64,000 bases of DNA. Source: Tieghemiomyces parasiticus (Eukaryota > Kickxellomycota > Dimargaritomycetes > Dimargaritales > Dimargaritaceae). Position numbers and translations under genes: made by a program. The notes beneath the pieces are model-generated. The model was given only the letters and a program-made list of their open reading frames with translations. It was not told the DNA's origin and did not search any database. Positions 19,980-29,677 of this stretch are shown piece by piece (positions within the stretch are counted from its first letter, which is position 1; each line of letters opens with the position of its first letter). The DNA lies in contig JANBPT010000156.1 of assembly GCA_027575765.1 (NCBI GenBank), positions 1-64,000 of the forward strand, in the 5' to 3' direction.

Positions 19980-20330
19980 CACTGCTGGTTGTATATACAG
20001 TAGTAGGATTTATGTCTACGCCATTCCCACGCCCTTGGTCAATGAGGCGGCCATGGGCACGCACCAGCAATCTACCATTGGTAGAACGTCTTCCATTTTC
20101 ATCCCCAGTTGAAGAGGTAAATTTTCCCATTGTCGATGAACGTTGTGGTTGTAATGTCAGCACTTATCCGTTGCCAGTTAGGACATGGTTGGTGTTTATA
20201 CCCACTGGGAAGTGTAGCTGGACCAGGTGCGACCTTAACGGTTAAGCAGCCAAAAGTAAAAGTGATTATCCACTCGGTTATTGGCATCGACTATGCGGTG
20301 GCGTCAGGTCCTATCCTCCGTCCTGCCAGG
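19980..20330 (+). pseudogene. Possible decayed copy of the tandem family upstream of copy 3
   Basis: Three short segments match the family in the right order but in different frames. SSRIYVYAIPTP (about 20001-20036) resembles SSKIYVGHDKDSP near the N-terminus. QLGHGWCLYP (about 20174-20203) resembles GQRYGWCHTY. VAGPGATLTV and then KVIIHSVIGI (about 20217-20290) resemble VGPSIALF and GFIILSIMRM. Frame changes and missing segments between them imply loss of function. Each match is short, so the assignment is tentative. Confidence 0.42.
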
Positions 20331-20498
20331 AGGTTATCAGTTACATAATTCGATACAAGGCCCGGCTCTTCTCAATGCTGCCACATTTCGACCTGTCGCC
20401 TTCACTGGATTACCGCCAGTCTCTAAGTGCCCCATCTTCTACCGTTTCCCGATGCTCTATTTAATTGTACCTCCCTGCCTTCTTACTTCACGCTAACC

Positions 20499-21023
20499 AT
20501 GCACTACATTTACTACAAACCTTCGCTTCTGTCGCGGACACTATTTATCGGGCCGTCGAAGGCTCGGCCTGAGTACGTCATCCGCCGCGACGGAGTCTTC
20601 TCCTATCCACAGCTCGAAAGGTATACCGCTAACGGGAACCTCGGCGGGGGCCAGTCCGTCCTCTGGTGCCAGAAAACGAAGCCATTTACGCCCCATACTC
20701 TCTTTGAGAACCCTGACAACGGTAGGGCGGTGATAGTCCACTACGAGCCCATATGCACTCTGTGGCGCTTCCGGTTTCTCTTTGATGGGCAACGTTACGG
20801 CTGGTGCCATACCTATACACAAAGTAAGGACTTCGAGTGCCATCGGATTGACAACAATGGCAACACCGTGGGCCCCAGTATTGCCCTGTTCAGGCGAAAA
20901 TCGTTATTAAGCGTTATGGCCACCATCGACTTGTATGTCGACCACACCTGGCCGTCCGGTTTGCAAGGGTTTATTATTCTTTCAATCATGCGAATGGTTG
21001 ACGCCATTGAATCGCATGCGTAA
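20499..21023 (+). CDS. Tandem family copy 3 (shorter, diverged)
   Basis: Predicted 174-aa protein from the ATG at 20499. The frame is open upstream to a GTG at 20427, but the protein from 20499 begins MHYIYYKP, exactly where the shared core starts (compare MHYIYYGP inside copy 4). The GHDKDSP motif has become GPSKARP, and GWCH replaces AWCR. The core strand reads FECHRIDNNGNTVGPSIALF and the C-terminal segment IDLYVDHTWPSGLQGF, ending MRMVDAIESHA. It lacks the N-terminal extension of the other copies. It is the nearest match to the relic at 14.8 kb. Function unknown. Confidence 0.7.
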   Translation: MHYIYYKPSLLSRTLFIGPSKARPEYVIRRDGVFSYPQLERYTANGNLGGGQSVLWCQKTKPFTPHTLFENPDNGRAVIVHYEPICTLWRFRFLFDGQRYGWCHTYTQSKDFECHRIDNNGNTVGPSIALFRRKSLLSVMATIDLYVDHTWPSGLQGFIILSIMRMVDAIESHA

Positions 21024-22141
21024 TGTTTGTATTAAAACCGATCCGCTTAGTCTAGAACTAAACGAAATATCCGTGCTTCAAGAGAGGGGAGATGGTTTTC
21101 TCGTTGCGGAAACGATTATTCTATATCTACGAAAACTGATATATACTATTAGGTTTGACATCATGGCGGAGATCGTGGTGTATGTCACGCGCTCTAAATT
21201 GGACAAGCACGACGCAATGATAGAGGCTAAGACAGGTCCGAATTAGGCTTCACCCGCCTGCCACATTACGTCTATTTGTATTTTATCAGTATTCCTGGTG
21301 TTGGTAAATGACGTGACCGAGGTAAGCTATTGCTGTCTGCAGGAATCGAGAATGCCCCGAGACGGCCCAAATCCGTTTAATTAGGTTTTCTAAGGCTGTT
21401 CTAGACTCAGGGGCCTTAAGGTACTAACCTCGTGTCTATCCCACCGATACGTGGTGCGGTCGAGAGAATGCGAACTGCCCATGGGCACGGTCCCTTCTCC
21501 GTGTTCTCGATCGACGAAAGCCTCCCATTCCGAGGCCTACCCTTGGGCCAGCTAGAGGCATTTGCCATTGTAGTCGCAGCCGAATAATCGAAACAACGAC
21601 GCAGAATAGACCCCTTCGGTTCCCGACTGTAATGTCCGTTGATCTTGACGTCAGCTGAGAGTCAGCTGGCCACTCTATCCCACTCGGCTTCCCATCACTG
21701 TCGGATTAACACGCCAACAGCTGCGCAAGAACTGGGTGGCTTGCGAGAGTGATTGTTCGCGTTATACACTCACTAACCCAACGCTCCAAGGCTGGCAACC
21801 GGGGCCCTCACTATGGGGGCCGGTATCTTCTGGCACTGCACGAGCTGCTGAGCTCTAATATATATATTTCCCGTCTCTCTTGACCGGGAATTGTCCCTAA
21901 CCCAGTTCCATCTGCTTACCTTCGCCTACCACTGCTGCCGCTGCTCTTTCCCTGTCATCTGAAGCGTCAAACATGCTGTTCAAAAAGTCCCAGTCCTGTG
22001 AGTCCGCAATCCGTCTAACGCTCCAAGCACCATCTAATGATATATATGTGTAAAACGAATCGACAATCATAACTAACTGGACCAATTTCATGGCACACAT
22101 GTATTGTATATCATCACCTCACCAATCTACCAGCCCAGAAC
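21024..22141. other. Intergenic region between family copies 3 and 4
   Basis: No intact gene. CCACATTACGTCTATTTGTA at about 21260 could encode HYVYLY and may be a trace of another family copy, but it is too short to call. TATA-like runs at about 21858-21868 (taatatatatat) and 22040-22048 (gatatatat) are candidate promoter elements for copy 4. Confidence 0.35.
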
Positions 22142-22753
22142 ATGTCAGAGTCCGACCAAGACATGGACAATGAGGACCGTGGCGTTGATCCACTAACGTC
22201 TGAGCACCCGGTCGCTCCGTCAATGCACTACATCTACTACGGACCCAAGTTGACTTCAACTAAACTCTATATTGGCCATGACAAGGACTCGCCCGAATTC
22301 GTCATGTCCATCCCGGGGTTCTTTAAATACTACCAACTCCAACGGTGCAACCCGGATGGCAGTATCCCAGAGGACTCCCCTGTACTCTGGAGCCGTCCGA
22401 TGAAGATGTTTAAATTTTATTTCGAGAACCCGGTCGACGGAACGAGAATTGACATGCGGTGCGGGAAGTGTTTCTCGCGTTGGCATTTCCAGTTTGTCTA
22501 CTGCAGCCAACCCTACGCCTGGCGTCGCACGAAATGGTCCCACAGCAAATGGGAGTGTATGCGTGTTGACAAGGATATGAAGCCGGTGGGTTCTCGCGTG
22601 GCCTACTTCACGCGCAAATGCTTCTCGCGAGTGCAGGGCACGATCGACCTCCATATGGATGAGACTTGGGTCGAGGGATTTAAGGAGTTTATACTGTACT
22701 CGGCCATGGTAATTATCCAAGAGGTCGAGTCTCGCGAGGCAGCTAGACACTAA
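22142..22753 (+). CDS. Tandem family copy 4
   Basis: Predicted 203-aa protein, ATG at 22142. An acidic N-terminal tail (SESDQDMDNED) of about 27 residues precedes MHYIYYGPKL. The conserved series follows: KLYIGHDKDSPEFVMSIPG, YQLQRCNPDG, SPVLW, QPYAWRR, WECMRVDKDMKPVGSRVAYF and IDLHMDETWVEGFKEF. WRR here replaces WCR of copies 1-2, so the Cys is not essential to the family, whereas the preceding Trp is kept in all five copies. No targeting signals were seen. Function unknown; same possible tubby/LOR-type fold. Confidence 0.75.
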   Translation: MSESDQDMDNEDRGVDPLTSEHPVAPSMHYIYYGPKLTSTKLYIGHDKDSPEFVMSIPGFFKYYQLQRCNPDGSIPEDSPVLWSRPMKMFKFYFENPVDGTRIDMRCGKCFSRWHFQFVYCSQPYAWRRTKWSHSKWECMRVDKDMKPVGSRVAYFTRKCFSRVQGTIDLHMDETWVEGFKEFILYSAMVIIQEVESREAARH

Positions 22754-24831
22754 TGGGTGCCAATTCCAATCTGGTAGTATACTGCCCCTGCAGTGTCATC
22801 AATCTATAATTCCACGCTAAATTAAATCATTTCGACTAAAGTCTTTTAGTAAGCGGTATAAAAACCTTGTCACAAAGATCGCCCAGAAATTGTGGATCGT
22901 GGCAAGTGGGCTAGTCTTTTGAGGCTACAAGATTGCGCTCTTGAATTCCCAAGCCAGCCCAACGGAACACATCATCAGCCGAGTATCGTAAGCTGATAGG
23001 TTAGGGAACCCTGATTTCTATGATCAAAAGTAAGCAATAAAAAAAAAGATGACATGGAAAGGGGGTCGATGACCTTCCTTGTACCTGTCCCTCGCGGCCT
23101 AATCAACGTGGTGATTTGCTAAAACATTCGCCATAGCCGCAGCCCGCATCGCCTGTGACAGAGGTGGGTCAGTGGATGGCTGGCGATGGTTTCAGTGGTA
23201 ATGATATTTATCATGGGTGATACGGCCGCCGTGGCGCTGCACCTTCTGATGCCCTTAGATACATCCACCACCACTGACCTTCACCACCTTTTGACGTCAA
23301 ACCGCATATTCACTGGCCACAAATCTCCCGCCCCACCGGTGTCTGCACCACCGGTGATCAAAGTAACCATGGGCATTATAAGTGGCTGTCCTGGTCGCAT
23401 TGCAACTTCTTCTTTTTTCGACAAGGTCGCTGCAAGCAAGGCAAGGAACCGAGGAGGGCCTCCCAAAATGGCGCAGCCAAGGGAGTGAAAGTGACAGTGT
23501 GGATGAGGTACATGGTAAGTGGTCCTTGATTGACATGAACGGAGTGGGAAGGAAAAAGTGAATTGTGATGGTCGACAAGCGTCAATGTGGGAGACGTAAT
23601 GACAGAGTGAGGATGATTGTTAAGAAAAGACGAAGGGATGGGCTACTCTACGCTATAGCCGCTAGCTGGAACATCTGATGAACCTAGACCATAATAAAAT
23701 TGATGGAGGGAGGGCTGCCTTCGTTGGACTGTCATGGTCATTGTAAAGAAACAAAGAGAGTCTCTAATCAAAAACCGTTTATAAAAGAACGAACTGTGAG
23801 TTAAACTAGGACTGTGTAATATCTTCTAGGTTACATGGTAAACCGCAATGCTAAAAAGTGAGATGCTGAGCTGCCATTTCTGCCTTCGAAACTAATTGTA
23901 CCGAACACAGTGATCTGGATTCTGAGTCCTGTACACAGTTGTGGCGGCTAGCGAACCCGTGAGGCGGAGTAATCGTTTTAGCCAACGGTCGATGCCCATC
24001 TGTATGCCAGACTAGTCCGCAGTGCTTAAGCCAATTGTTTCCATACCACAAATTAAGTAAATAGAACCATGGTGGGATTCTGCATGTGAGAGCAGAGCGT
24101 CAGTAAGCCCAAGGCCACCATCCTAATGAGTTCCAATCCTCTCTAACCTGGAAGAGGGGGGGGCTGGTCTGTAAGATCGGCGATGGTGTCTCTACGTTGC
24201 TGGTAGGATTTAAAACTATAACACCGGGTGGTCTAACCGATAGCTGATATCCACGCCTCCTACTATGCTAATGGTACTAGCTTCCGACTTCGCCCTTTGC
24301 CACCGTGTCTATTATTGTCCTAGTATCACGGGGTGTGGCCAGTCAAAACCTCGACCATGAAAAGATATTATATACCAGGACAAACTATACGACAACAGCA
24401 CTGCTGAGCAGCCTTACCATACCAAACCCTTTTATTCTTGATTAATTTGGCAGCACGACACAAGCTAAAAAAAATGTCGCCGTACTACTCAGCTCCGCAT
24501 CATGCCGCAGTCACTGGTGATACCCTCTCCCACGGCAGCTCGGCGCTGTGACTTCTCCACAGCTGCACGGGGCACCGCCGGTATTCCACATCTCCCCCGC
24601 CCTCATCGACAGTCCCAAAAAGGAACTTTTGCCAAGCATTTTTGGGTAGCGGCTAACTGCGAGCTATTTAACATCGGGCGTCGGAGTTCGCCTGGACCTA
24701 TCGCCTTAGTCCCTTGCCTGCTCATCGACATGAGAATTTTCCTCTTACCAATATTCACGTTTTACCGACGCCACTTTTGTCACTCGTTTTACCCATACCT
24801 CACCTGGCTAAAACTGCCCCTCCTCTCCACA
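22754..24831. other. Intergenic region between family copies 4 and 5
   Basis: No supportable gene. Frames near 23186-23588 overlap on both strands and lack motifs. TATTATATACC at about 24367-24377 is a plausible promoter element of copy 5. The frame from 24502 runs into exon 1 of copy 5 and might extend it, but its composition is that of a pyrimidine-rich leader. Confidence 0.4.
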
Positions 24832-25654
24832 ATGGAAAGCCTTTACGTTATCGGTGGTAAGTAACCAAGAGGCTGTAGATGGACCTGTTTCGCGCCGTAG
24901 ATGTAACCCGCCTGGAGCAAGCACTGAGGCACTCGGCGCACGCCCTATTAAACGCACAGATTTTATTATGTTTCAACCTTTTGCTGTCCCTACTTCATAC
25001 CGAGACACAGGCGCCAAAAAGGAGGCCAAATATGTCGGCGACACGGCACTCGATATCGACGACTCAAGCAATGCATCGCTGCTTCCACCCTCTGCTAGCA
25101 CCCCGGTCATCCGCTACCTCGTCACCCAACTCAAGCTAATCTCCTGCACTCAGAACGTCGGACCCACTGCGGACGAGACCCACTACCGTATCTGCCGCCC
25201 GGCGCTTTTCAAGCCTGTACAACTCGAGGTGGCTACCGTTCCCATTAAGGCCGAAGACGGGACCGCCACCGACCGCGTGCTGTGGCGTCAGCGGCCCAAA
25301 TGCTTCACCTTCGGTCTCCACTTTGAAAGTCCCGTCTACGGTCGTGAGGTGATTCTCGACTGCGGCAGGATGTTTAGTTTGCAACTGTATACGTTCGATT
25401 ACGACGGCCAGCTCTACGCCTGGCGCTGGGTCAGCCTGTGGACTTGGCAGTTGGAGTGTGTCCGTATGAATGATTCCTGTAATGCCGGGGCTCGTGTCGC
25501 CCTGCTGCAGCGTAAGTGGATCTTCTCCCTTGTCCGTGCGGTGATCGATCTGCACCCGGACGAGACCTGGTCTCCCGGGTTCCAGGAACTGCTGCTATTT
25601 ACCGCGATGCGAGTCGTGGAGACGTACGAGGCCCGTAAGCAGAACTGCGGTTGA
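24832..25654 (+). CDS. Tandem family copy 5, two exons, most divergent
   Basis: I propose exon 1 at 24832-24856 (beginning MESLYVI) and exon 2 at 24960-25654, about 239 aa. A GTAAGT donor at 24857 and a CAG ending at 24959 join in frame to give VIGDFIMFQPF. Without splicing the first in-frame ATG would be 24968. The family core is IRYLVTQLK, VGPTADETHY, CRPALFKPVQLE, RVLWRQ, GQLYAWRW, LECVRMNDS, ARVALLQRK and IDLHPDETWSPGFQEL. The GHDKDSP motif is lost, and the region after the Gln-Leu-Glu strand carries a short insertion. This is the only copy with an apparent coding intron. An upstream ATG at 24502 in the same frame would add 110 residues; I consider that less likely. Function unknown. Confidence 0.65.
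24857..24959 (+). other. Predicted intron of family copy 5
   Basis: 103 nt, GTAAGT donor and CACAG acceptor. Removal keeps the reading frame and fuses a short first exon to the family core. Predicted from sequence only. Confidence 0.55.
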
Positions 25655-25938
25655 CTAGTATTGTTGTTTTGCAGAGATTGCTTAAATGGCAGGGCCTTCT
25701 GATCATTATGCTTTAGCTCCCGGTAGGCTGCGGGTGAGCATGGTTTGCCTCCTGATGGGGTGTATTCCATCTCTTACTCAATTGAATAAATCATTTTACA
25801 AGGTATTTGTTTTTATAAAATAAAACATCTCCACACTTCAGTACCATATTTACGCAAACGGAGACCGTACCAACGACTTTAATTCTTACATTCAAAAGGA
25901 TCCTTTAAAAGTGGCGACACAGCCATCGTGAACGACCT

Positions 25939-27175
25939 CTACTTATGCTGCCCGGAGGTCGAGGCCGAGCCCAGCAGGGTTGGATCTTGACTGGCGTAGG
26001 TAATTTTTTCGTTGAGCGCACCGGGGGGCAAGGGCATTTGGGCGCCCTCTGCCGTGCTTCCGAACGCACCAGCCTTGAGTTCGGACTGCGGTCCCTGTTT
26101 CCGGGGACGCGCCCAGGCTACCCGAACGATGGCATCGTGGATGGTAAGCCTCCCGAAGGTCTGCTGAATGGCCTGTTCGGCGGCGGCGCGGGTAACAAAA
26201 TTGATGAAGGCGCAGCGTTTCGCGTGGGAGAGCACGACAGATTTGAGCTCGCCGTAGATGTAAAACTTTTGCTCGAGGTCCTCCTTGGTCACCTCTTCGG
26301 TGATACCCGTGAGGAACAGGGTGGTCACCGTTGGGTCGTCGGGACCTTTCAGTTGGGCCCGGTCACCCAGGCGTGCAAGGTACTTCTTGGCCACCGGGTC
26401 ATTGTTGCCATAGTATCGGTCCTTGATGTTTTGTTTGGACAACTCGTTATTCTCCTCGGGCATTTCGTGCCTGGTCGCGGCGGAGTGTCGAGGAAGCGGG
26501 GCACGCCGTCAGAAGAGGGAGGGGGAGGGTGCAGGGGCGGTAGGTTAGAATAAAAAAAACCGGTTGAGTGGACAGAGGGCCTATGACGGACAGAGCCCCT
26601 GAACGAATTCTGCTACGAGGGTGCGGCAGTCCTGGTACGTCGACTTACCGGTAGGGACACGTCTCGCCGCGGGTGCACTCGCCCTTGACGAAGAAGGAGC
26701 ACAGATGGGCACGATTCCGTTTGTAGTACGGTTCCCTCCGGGCCATCCGCTTTAAAGTCTCCCGGGCTGCCGAATCGGCTTTACTATAGTCATGGTAACT
26801 TGCTCCGTTCTCCAGCTGCTTCTCGGCATTCTGCATAAAATACTCGCGGTTCACGTCGGACTGTGGTGCGGCCTCCTTGACTTGGAGGATAGAATCGCGC
26901 ACCTGAACGGGTAGCCCAAACTCTAGGTCGAGCATGCATGTCTGGCAGGTGTTCTTGAGTTTGGCGCACGACTGACAGATTTCGGTCTTTTTGTACCGCA
27001 TGTTCTTGCCCGGACACCAGCGGAATATGGTGAAGGGCCGCGTACAGATCTTGCACTCACGGCCGTGATCCTGTTTAGTCATGCGCATGTAAGGGCTTTC
27101 ACCCAAACATGTTTCGCACAGGATGGGGAACTCAGACTGCTCCCAGCCCTGTTTGTTGGGGTCGGCCTTATTCAT
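25939..27175 (-). CDS. cwf5: Pre-mRNA-splicing factor cwf5/RBM22 (Slt11/Ecm2 family)
   Basis: Two exons on the minus strand: 27175-26649 and 26470-25939, giving 352 aa, close to the length of the fission-yeast protein. The family binds U6 snRNA and the intron in the activated spliceosome (Prp19-associated complex). Exon 1 gives the N-terminal zinc-binding region ([41 protein letters not shown]) and most of a CCCH finger ([18 protein letters not shown]). The finger's His is supplied by exon 2 (HEMPEEN...). Exon 2 also holds NIKDRYYG and an RRM (TTLFLTGI as RNP2; RCAFINF as RNP1). The frame stays open 63 codons upstream of 27175 to another ATG at 27364, but those residues have no family counterpart, so 27175 is chosen. 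Confidence 0.93.
26471..26648 (-). other. Intron of cwf5
   Basis: On the minus strand the intron begins GTAAGT at 26648 and ends CAG at 26471, 178 nt. Splicing completes an Arg codon and restores the CPYRHE sequence conserved in the family, so both junctions are well supported. Confidence 0.92.
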
Positions 27176-27729
27176 TATGTGGAAGTAGGTGTTGGGGAGG
27201 CAATGGCAAACGCGGGATGGGTAAACAAGAGGGTAGAGAAACAGAGGGGCGACGGACACGAGGTATACAGATGTGAATGGGTAATGGAAAGGTATGTAAG
27301 TGGAATGACTAATGCGCAAAGCAGAACGGAAAGAAAAGGACTGCGATAGGCATTGGTGGGCCATGTGTCCACAAAGAAGAAAAAAATGACACCACTTCCA
27401 TGTAGAGAGTAAACTTTCCTGGCTCCTTTTCTCTAACCAGTTGCTACAGCCGGCCCACGCGGGCTGTTTCCATCATACCCCACCCCTGGGAGGGGGGGCG
27501 CTGACCAAAACATACTACCCCACGGGTCTATCTCTCAGCCTAATGGGCAGAGAAGTTGTACAGCTCTTTGTAATAACGAATATCGCACATGCCTATTACG
27601 AGCAGCTCAATTTATTGGCGTTTTCATTTGTACCGAGAGGCCTCAGGCATCTTCTACCGTGGGGGTCTTCTCCAAGGGTATGGTTAGAGACAGAGAGGGG
27701 GGGGTAACTGATATCGACGTACATTCAAT
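27176..27729. other. Intergenic region between HOM2 and cwf5
   Basis: Contains the pyrimidine-rich 5' flank of cwf5 (read on the minus strand) and the 3' flank of HOM2. No separate gene is visible. Confidence 0.5.
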
Positions 27730-28860
27730 TTAATCGTCCAGAGGCTTGAGGACACCCTTGGCCACGGCCAGCTCGGCGTTTAGGATGCTACTACCGGCGG
27801 CGCCCAGGACCGTGTTATGGACGAGCAGAGTGAACTTCAGATCGAGTACGGGGCAGGGACGAATCCGGCCGACAGTGACAGAGTTACCGCCGTGGGTATC
27901 GCGGTCAAGGCGGGGCTGGGGGCGGTCGGGCCGGTCAGCGACGGTAATGGGGTGTTTCGGGGCCGACACGCACTGGAGGAGCTGGGCCTCGGAGGTATAT
28001 TCCGCTAGAACCCGGCGGACCTCAGCCACGGAGGGCGGGGGGAGCTGGGACCCATCGGCGGCGACGGCGGACCGCGCAAACTTGACCGAAACACATTCGG
28101 TGTGACCGTCAATCACGGCCACGCGGTTACACGTAGCGGACACTACGGTATTTTCAAGGTGCTGGAACCCACTCTGGTCGGGTAGAACACTGCCCAGAAT
28201 TTTGGCCACCTCGCTCTCCATCTTTTCCTCCTCGCCGTCAATCAGCGGCACCACGTTGTCCAGAATGTCGAGAGAACTCACACCGGGGTATCCGGCGCCG
28301 GACACAGCCTGCATGGTCTGGACTATCACGTGGGACATGGGGCCGAAGGCGTCCTGGAGAGCACGCAAAACAACGACGAGACCGGTGGTGGAACAGTTGG
28401 CATTAGTAACCAAGAACCCACGCTTCAGGCTGTGCCGCGCGCGCTGATGCTGCACGACCGCCAGGTGTTCCGGGTTGGCCGTGGGCACGATGAGTGGCAC
28501 GTCGGGGGCCATGCGGTGGTTCTTGGCATTCGACAGGACGGCCAGGTCGGCCTTCAAGAAAGCCGTCTCGATTTCGCCAGCTACACTGGAATCCAGGCCC
28601 GAGAAGATCACGTCGCAGTCACGGAACCGATCTGGCTCACAAGGCTGGACCACCAGGTCACCCACCACGGAGGTAAATGGGACATTGACCTTCCAACGGA
28701 CCACTTGCCCGTAGGTCTGCCCCGCCGACCGCGCCGAGGCTCCCAAAGTGTGTACCACAAAGAGCGGGTGAGACTCAAGGAGGGAAATAAAGCGCTGGCC
28801 GACGGTACCCGTGGCACCCAAGATACCGGCGCGGAGCTTGCGGGCAGGGAGGTTACTCAT
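27730..28860 (-). CDS. HOM2: Aspartate-semialdehyde dehydrogenase
   Basis: Predicted 376-aa protein, ATG at 28860-28858. The frame is open upstream, but only to a TTG, and the N-terminus from this ATG already fits the family. The enzyme makes aspartate semialdehyde from aspartyl phosphate using NADPH, the branch point to threonine, methionine and homoserine, and acts in the cytosol. Visible motifs: nucleotide-binding GILGATGTVGQRF near the N-terminus, SNAKNHRM, the active-site NANCSTTG with the catalytic Cys at residue 156, the QAVSGAGYPG loop, and RVAVIDGHTE with the probable acid/base His at about 253. It is intact and of normal length. It lies on the same strand as cwf5, with no sign of joint regulation. 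Confidence 0.96.
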   Translation of the reverse strand: MSNLPARKLRAGILGATGTVGQRFISLLESHPLFVVHTLGASARSAGQTYGQVVRWKVNVPFTSVVGDLVVQPCEPDRFRDCDVIFSGLDSSVAGEIETAFLKADLAVLSNAKNHRMAPDVPLIVPTANPEHLAVVQHQRARHSLKRGFLVTNANCSTTGLVVVLRALQDAFGPMSHVIVQTMQAVSGAGYPGVSSLDILDNVVPLIDGEEEKMESEVAKILGSVLPDQSGFQHLENTVVSATCNRVAVIDGHTECVSVKFARSAVAADGSQLPPPSVAEVRRVLAEYTSEAQLLQCVSAPKHPITVADRPDRPQPRLDRDTHGGNSVTVGRIRPCPVLDLKFTLLVHNTVLGAAGSSILNAELAVAKGVLKPLDD

Positions 28861-29276
28861 GGCGACTAGAGGGCGAATGCGGGGGGGGGGCGAGGGTTGT
28901 GCAGAGGTACTGGGTAGTTGAATAAGCAAAGAATGAACGAATGGAGTACCTTAGAATGACTGCAAGCGTAGAGACAGGTGGCAGGAGGGGAGGGTTTGGC
29001 TAGGAGGTATGCGTGGAGGGGGGGTAGGGACAACCATAGCAAATTTGGTCCCACGCCTGCGTCTCGAGCGTCCGGGGGTGGACCTGACCAGTCAGCACCA
29101 CGAGCCCGGGACAGTGACGCGATTACCCTACATGGATTAGGCGTTGGTGAGTCACCTGACACTCAGGGACATGGGGGCTAAGATAGTAGGTTTGGCAATT
29201 ATATCAAAGTGCAGATTACCCTTATATTCCACCTTGGGCCTAGCACATTCCAATAATGTTAGACAAAAGAAAGTTG
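28861..29276. other. Upstream region of HOM2
   Basis: Likely 5' flank of HOM2, with a G run at about 28880-28888. No gene is supportable here. Confidence 0.45.
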
Positions 29277-29677
29277 TAACACAATAGCCAGATCCTGCTC
29301 GTGCAATGAGACTCTGCTCCACCTAGACTAGCTCCCAGTCAATTGTAACAGGTAATTAGGAGGGGGGTTGTTTCAGACTGGCAGCAATGTGCAGTATTGC
29401 GCCACAACCGTGTAATTGGGGCGAGACACTGGCTTTGTTTGGAAGGTTCGGCCAACGGAAAGGTTCCATCCGAGAAGAGGAGGAGGGGGGGGGACGAGTC
29501 GCACCGAAGCCGCAATTGCTGATGATCTGGTACCGACAAGAGGATTGTCCAAGGAACTTGCCCTAACCCTAGCTTGACAGCGCTGTACGGTCTCACTCCT
29601 GGGACCTGCCAGTACCAACCGACCTTCTCTTAGGCACATCGGGCTGCGACTGCTAGGCGTGGACGAGCCCCTATTAC
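29277..29677 (+). repeat. Dispersed 401-bp repeat, copy 2
   Basis: Partner of 17238-17638, in the same orientation about 12 kb away. The neighbouring sequences on both sides are unrelated to those of copy 1, so the unit is a discrete repeat rather than part of a larger segmental duplication. It contains no recognised coding or transposon motif. Confidence 0.92.

Noticed and set aside
20427..20498. GTG-initiated extension of family copy 3
   Set aside because: The 24 residues before the ATG at 20499 do not match other copies, and GTG is not a usual eukaryotic start.
21250..21420. Possible further relic of the tandem family (HYVYLY, LQESRM)
   Set aside because: Two very short matches in different frames; too weak to separate from chance.
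27176..27364. 63-residue N-terminal extension of cwf5 from the ATG at 27364
   Set aside because: It has no counterpart in the family and reads like a pyrimidine-rich leader; the ATG at 27175 gives the expected N-terminus.
28861..28929. TTG-initiated extension of HOM2
   Set aside because: The protein from the ATG at 28860 already matches the full family N-terminus; the extension is low-complexity leader.
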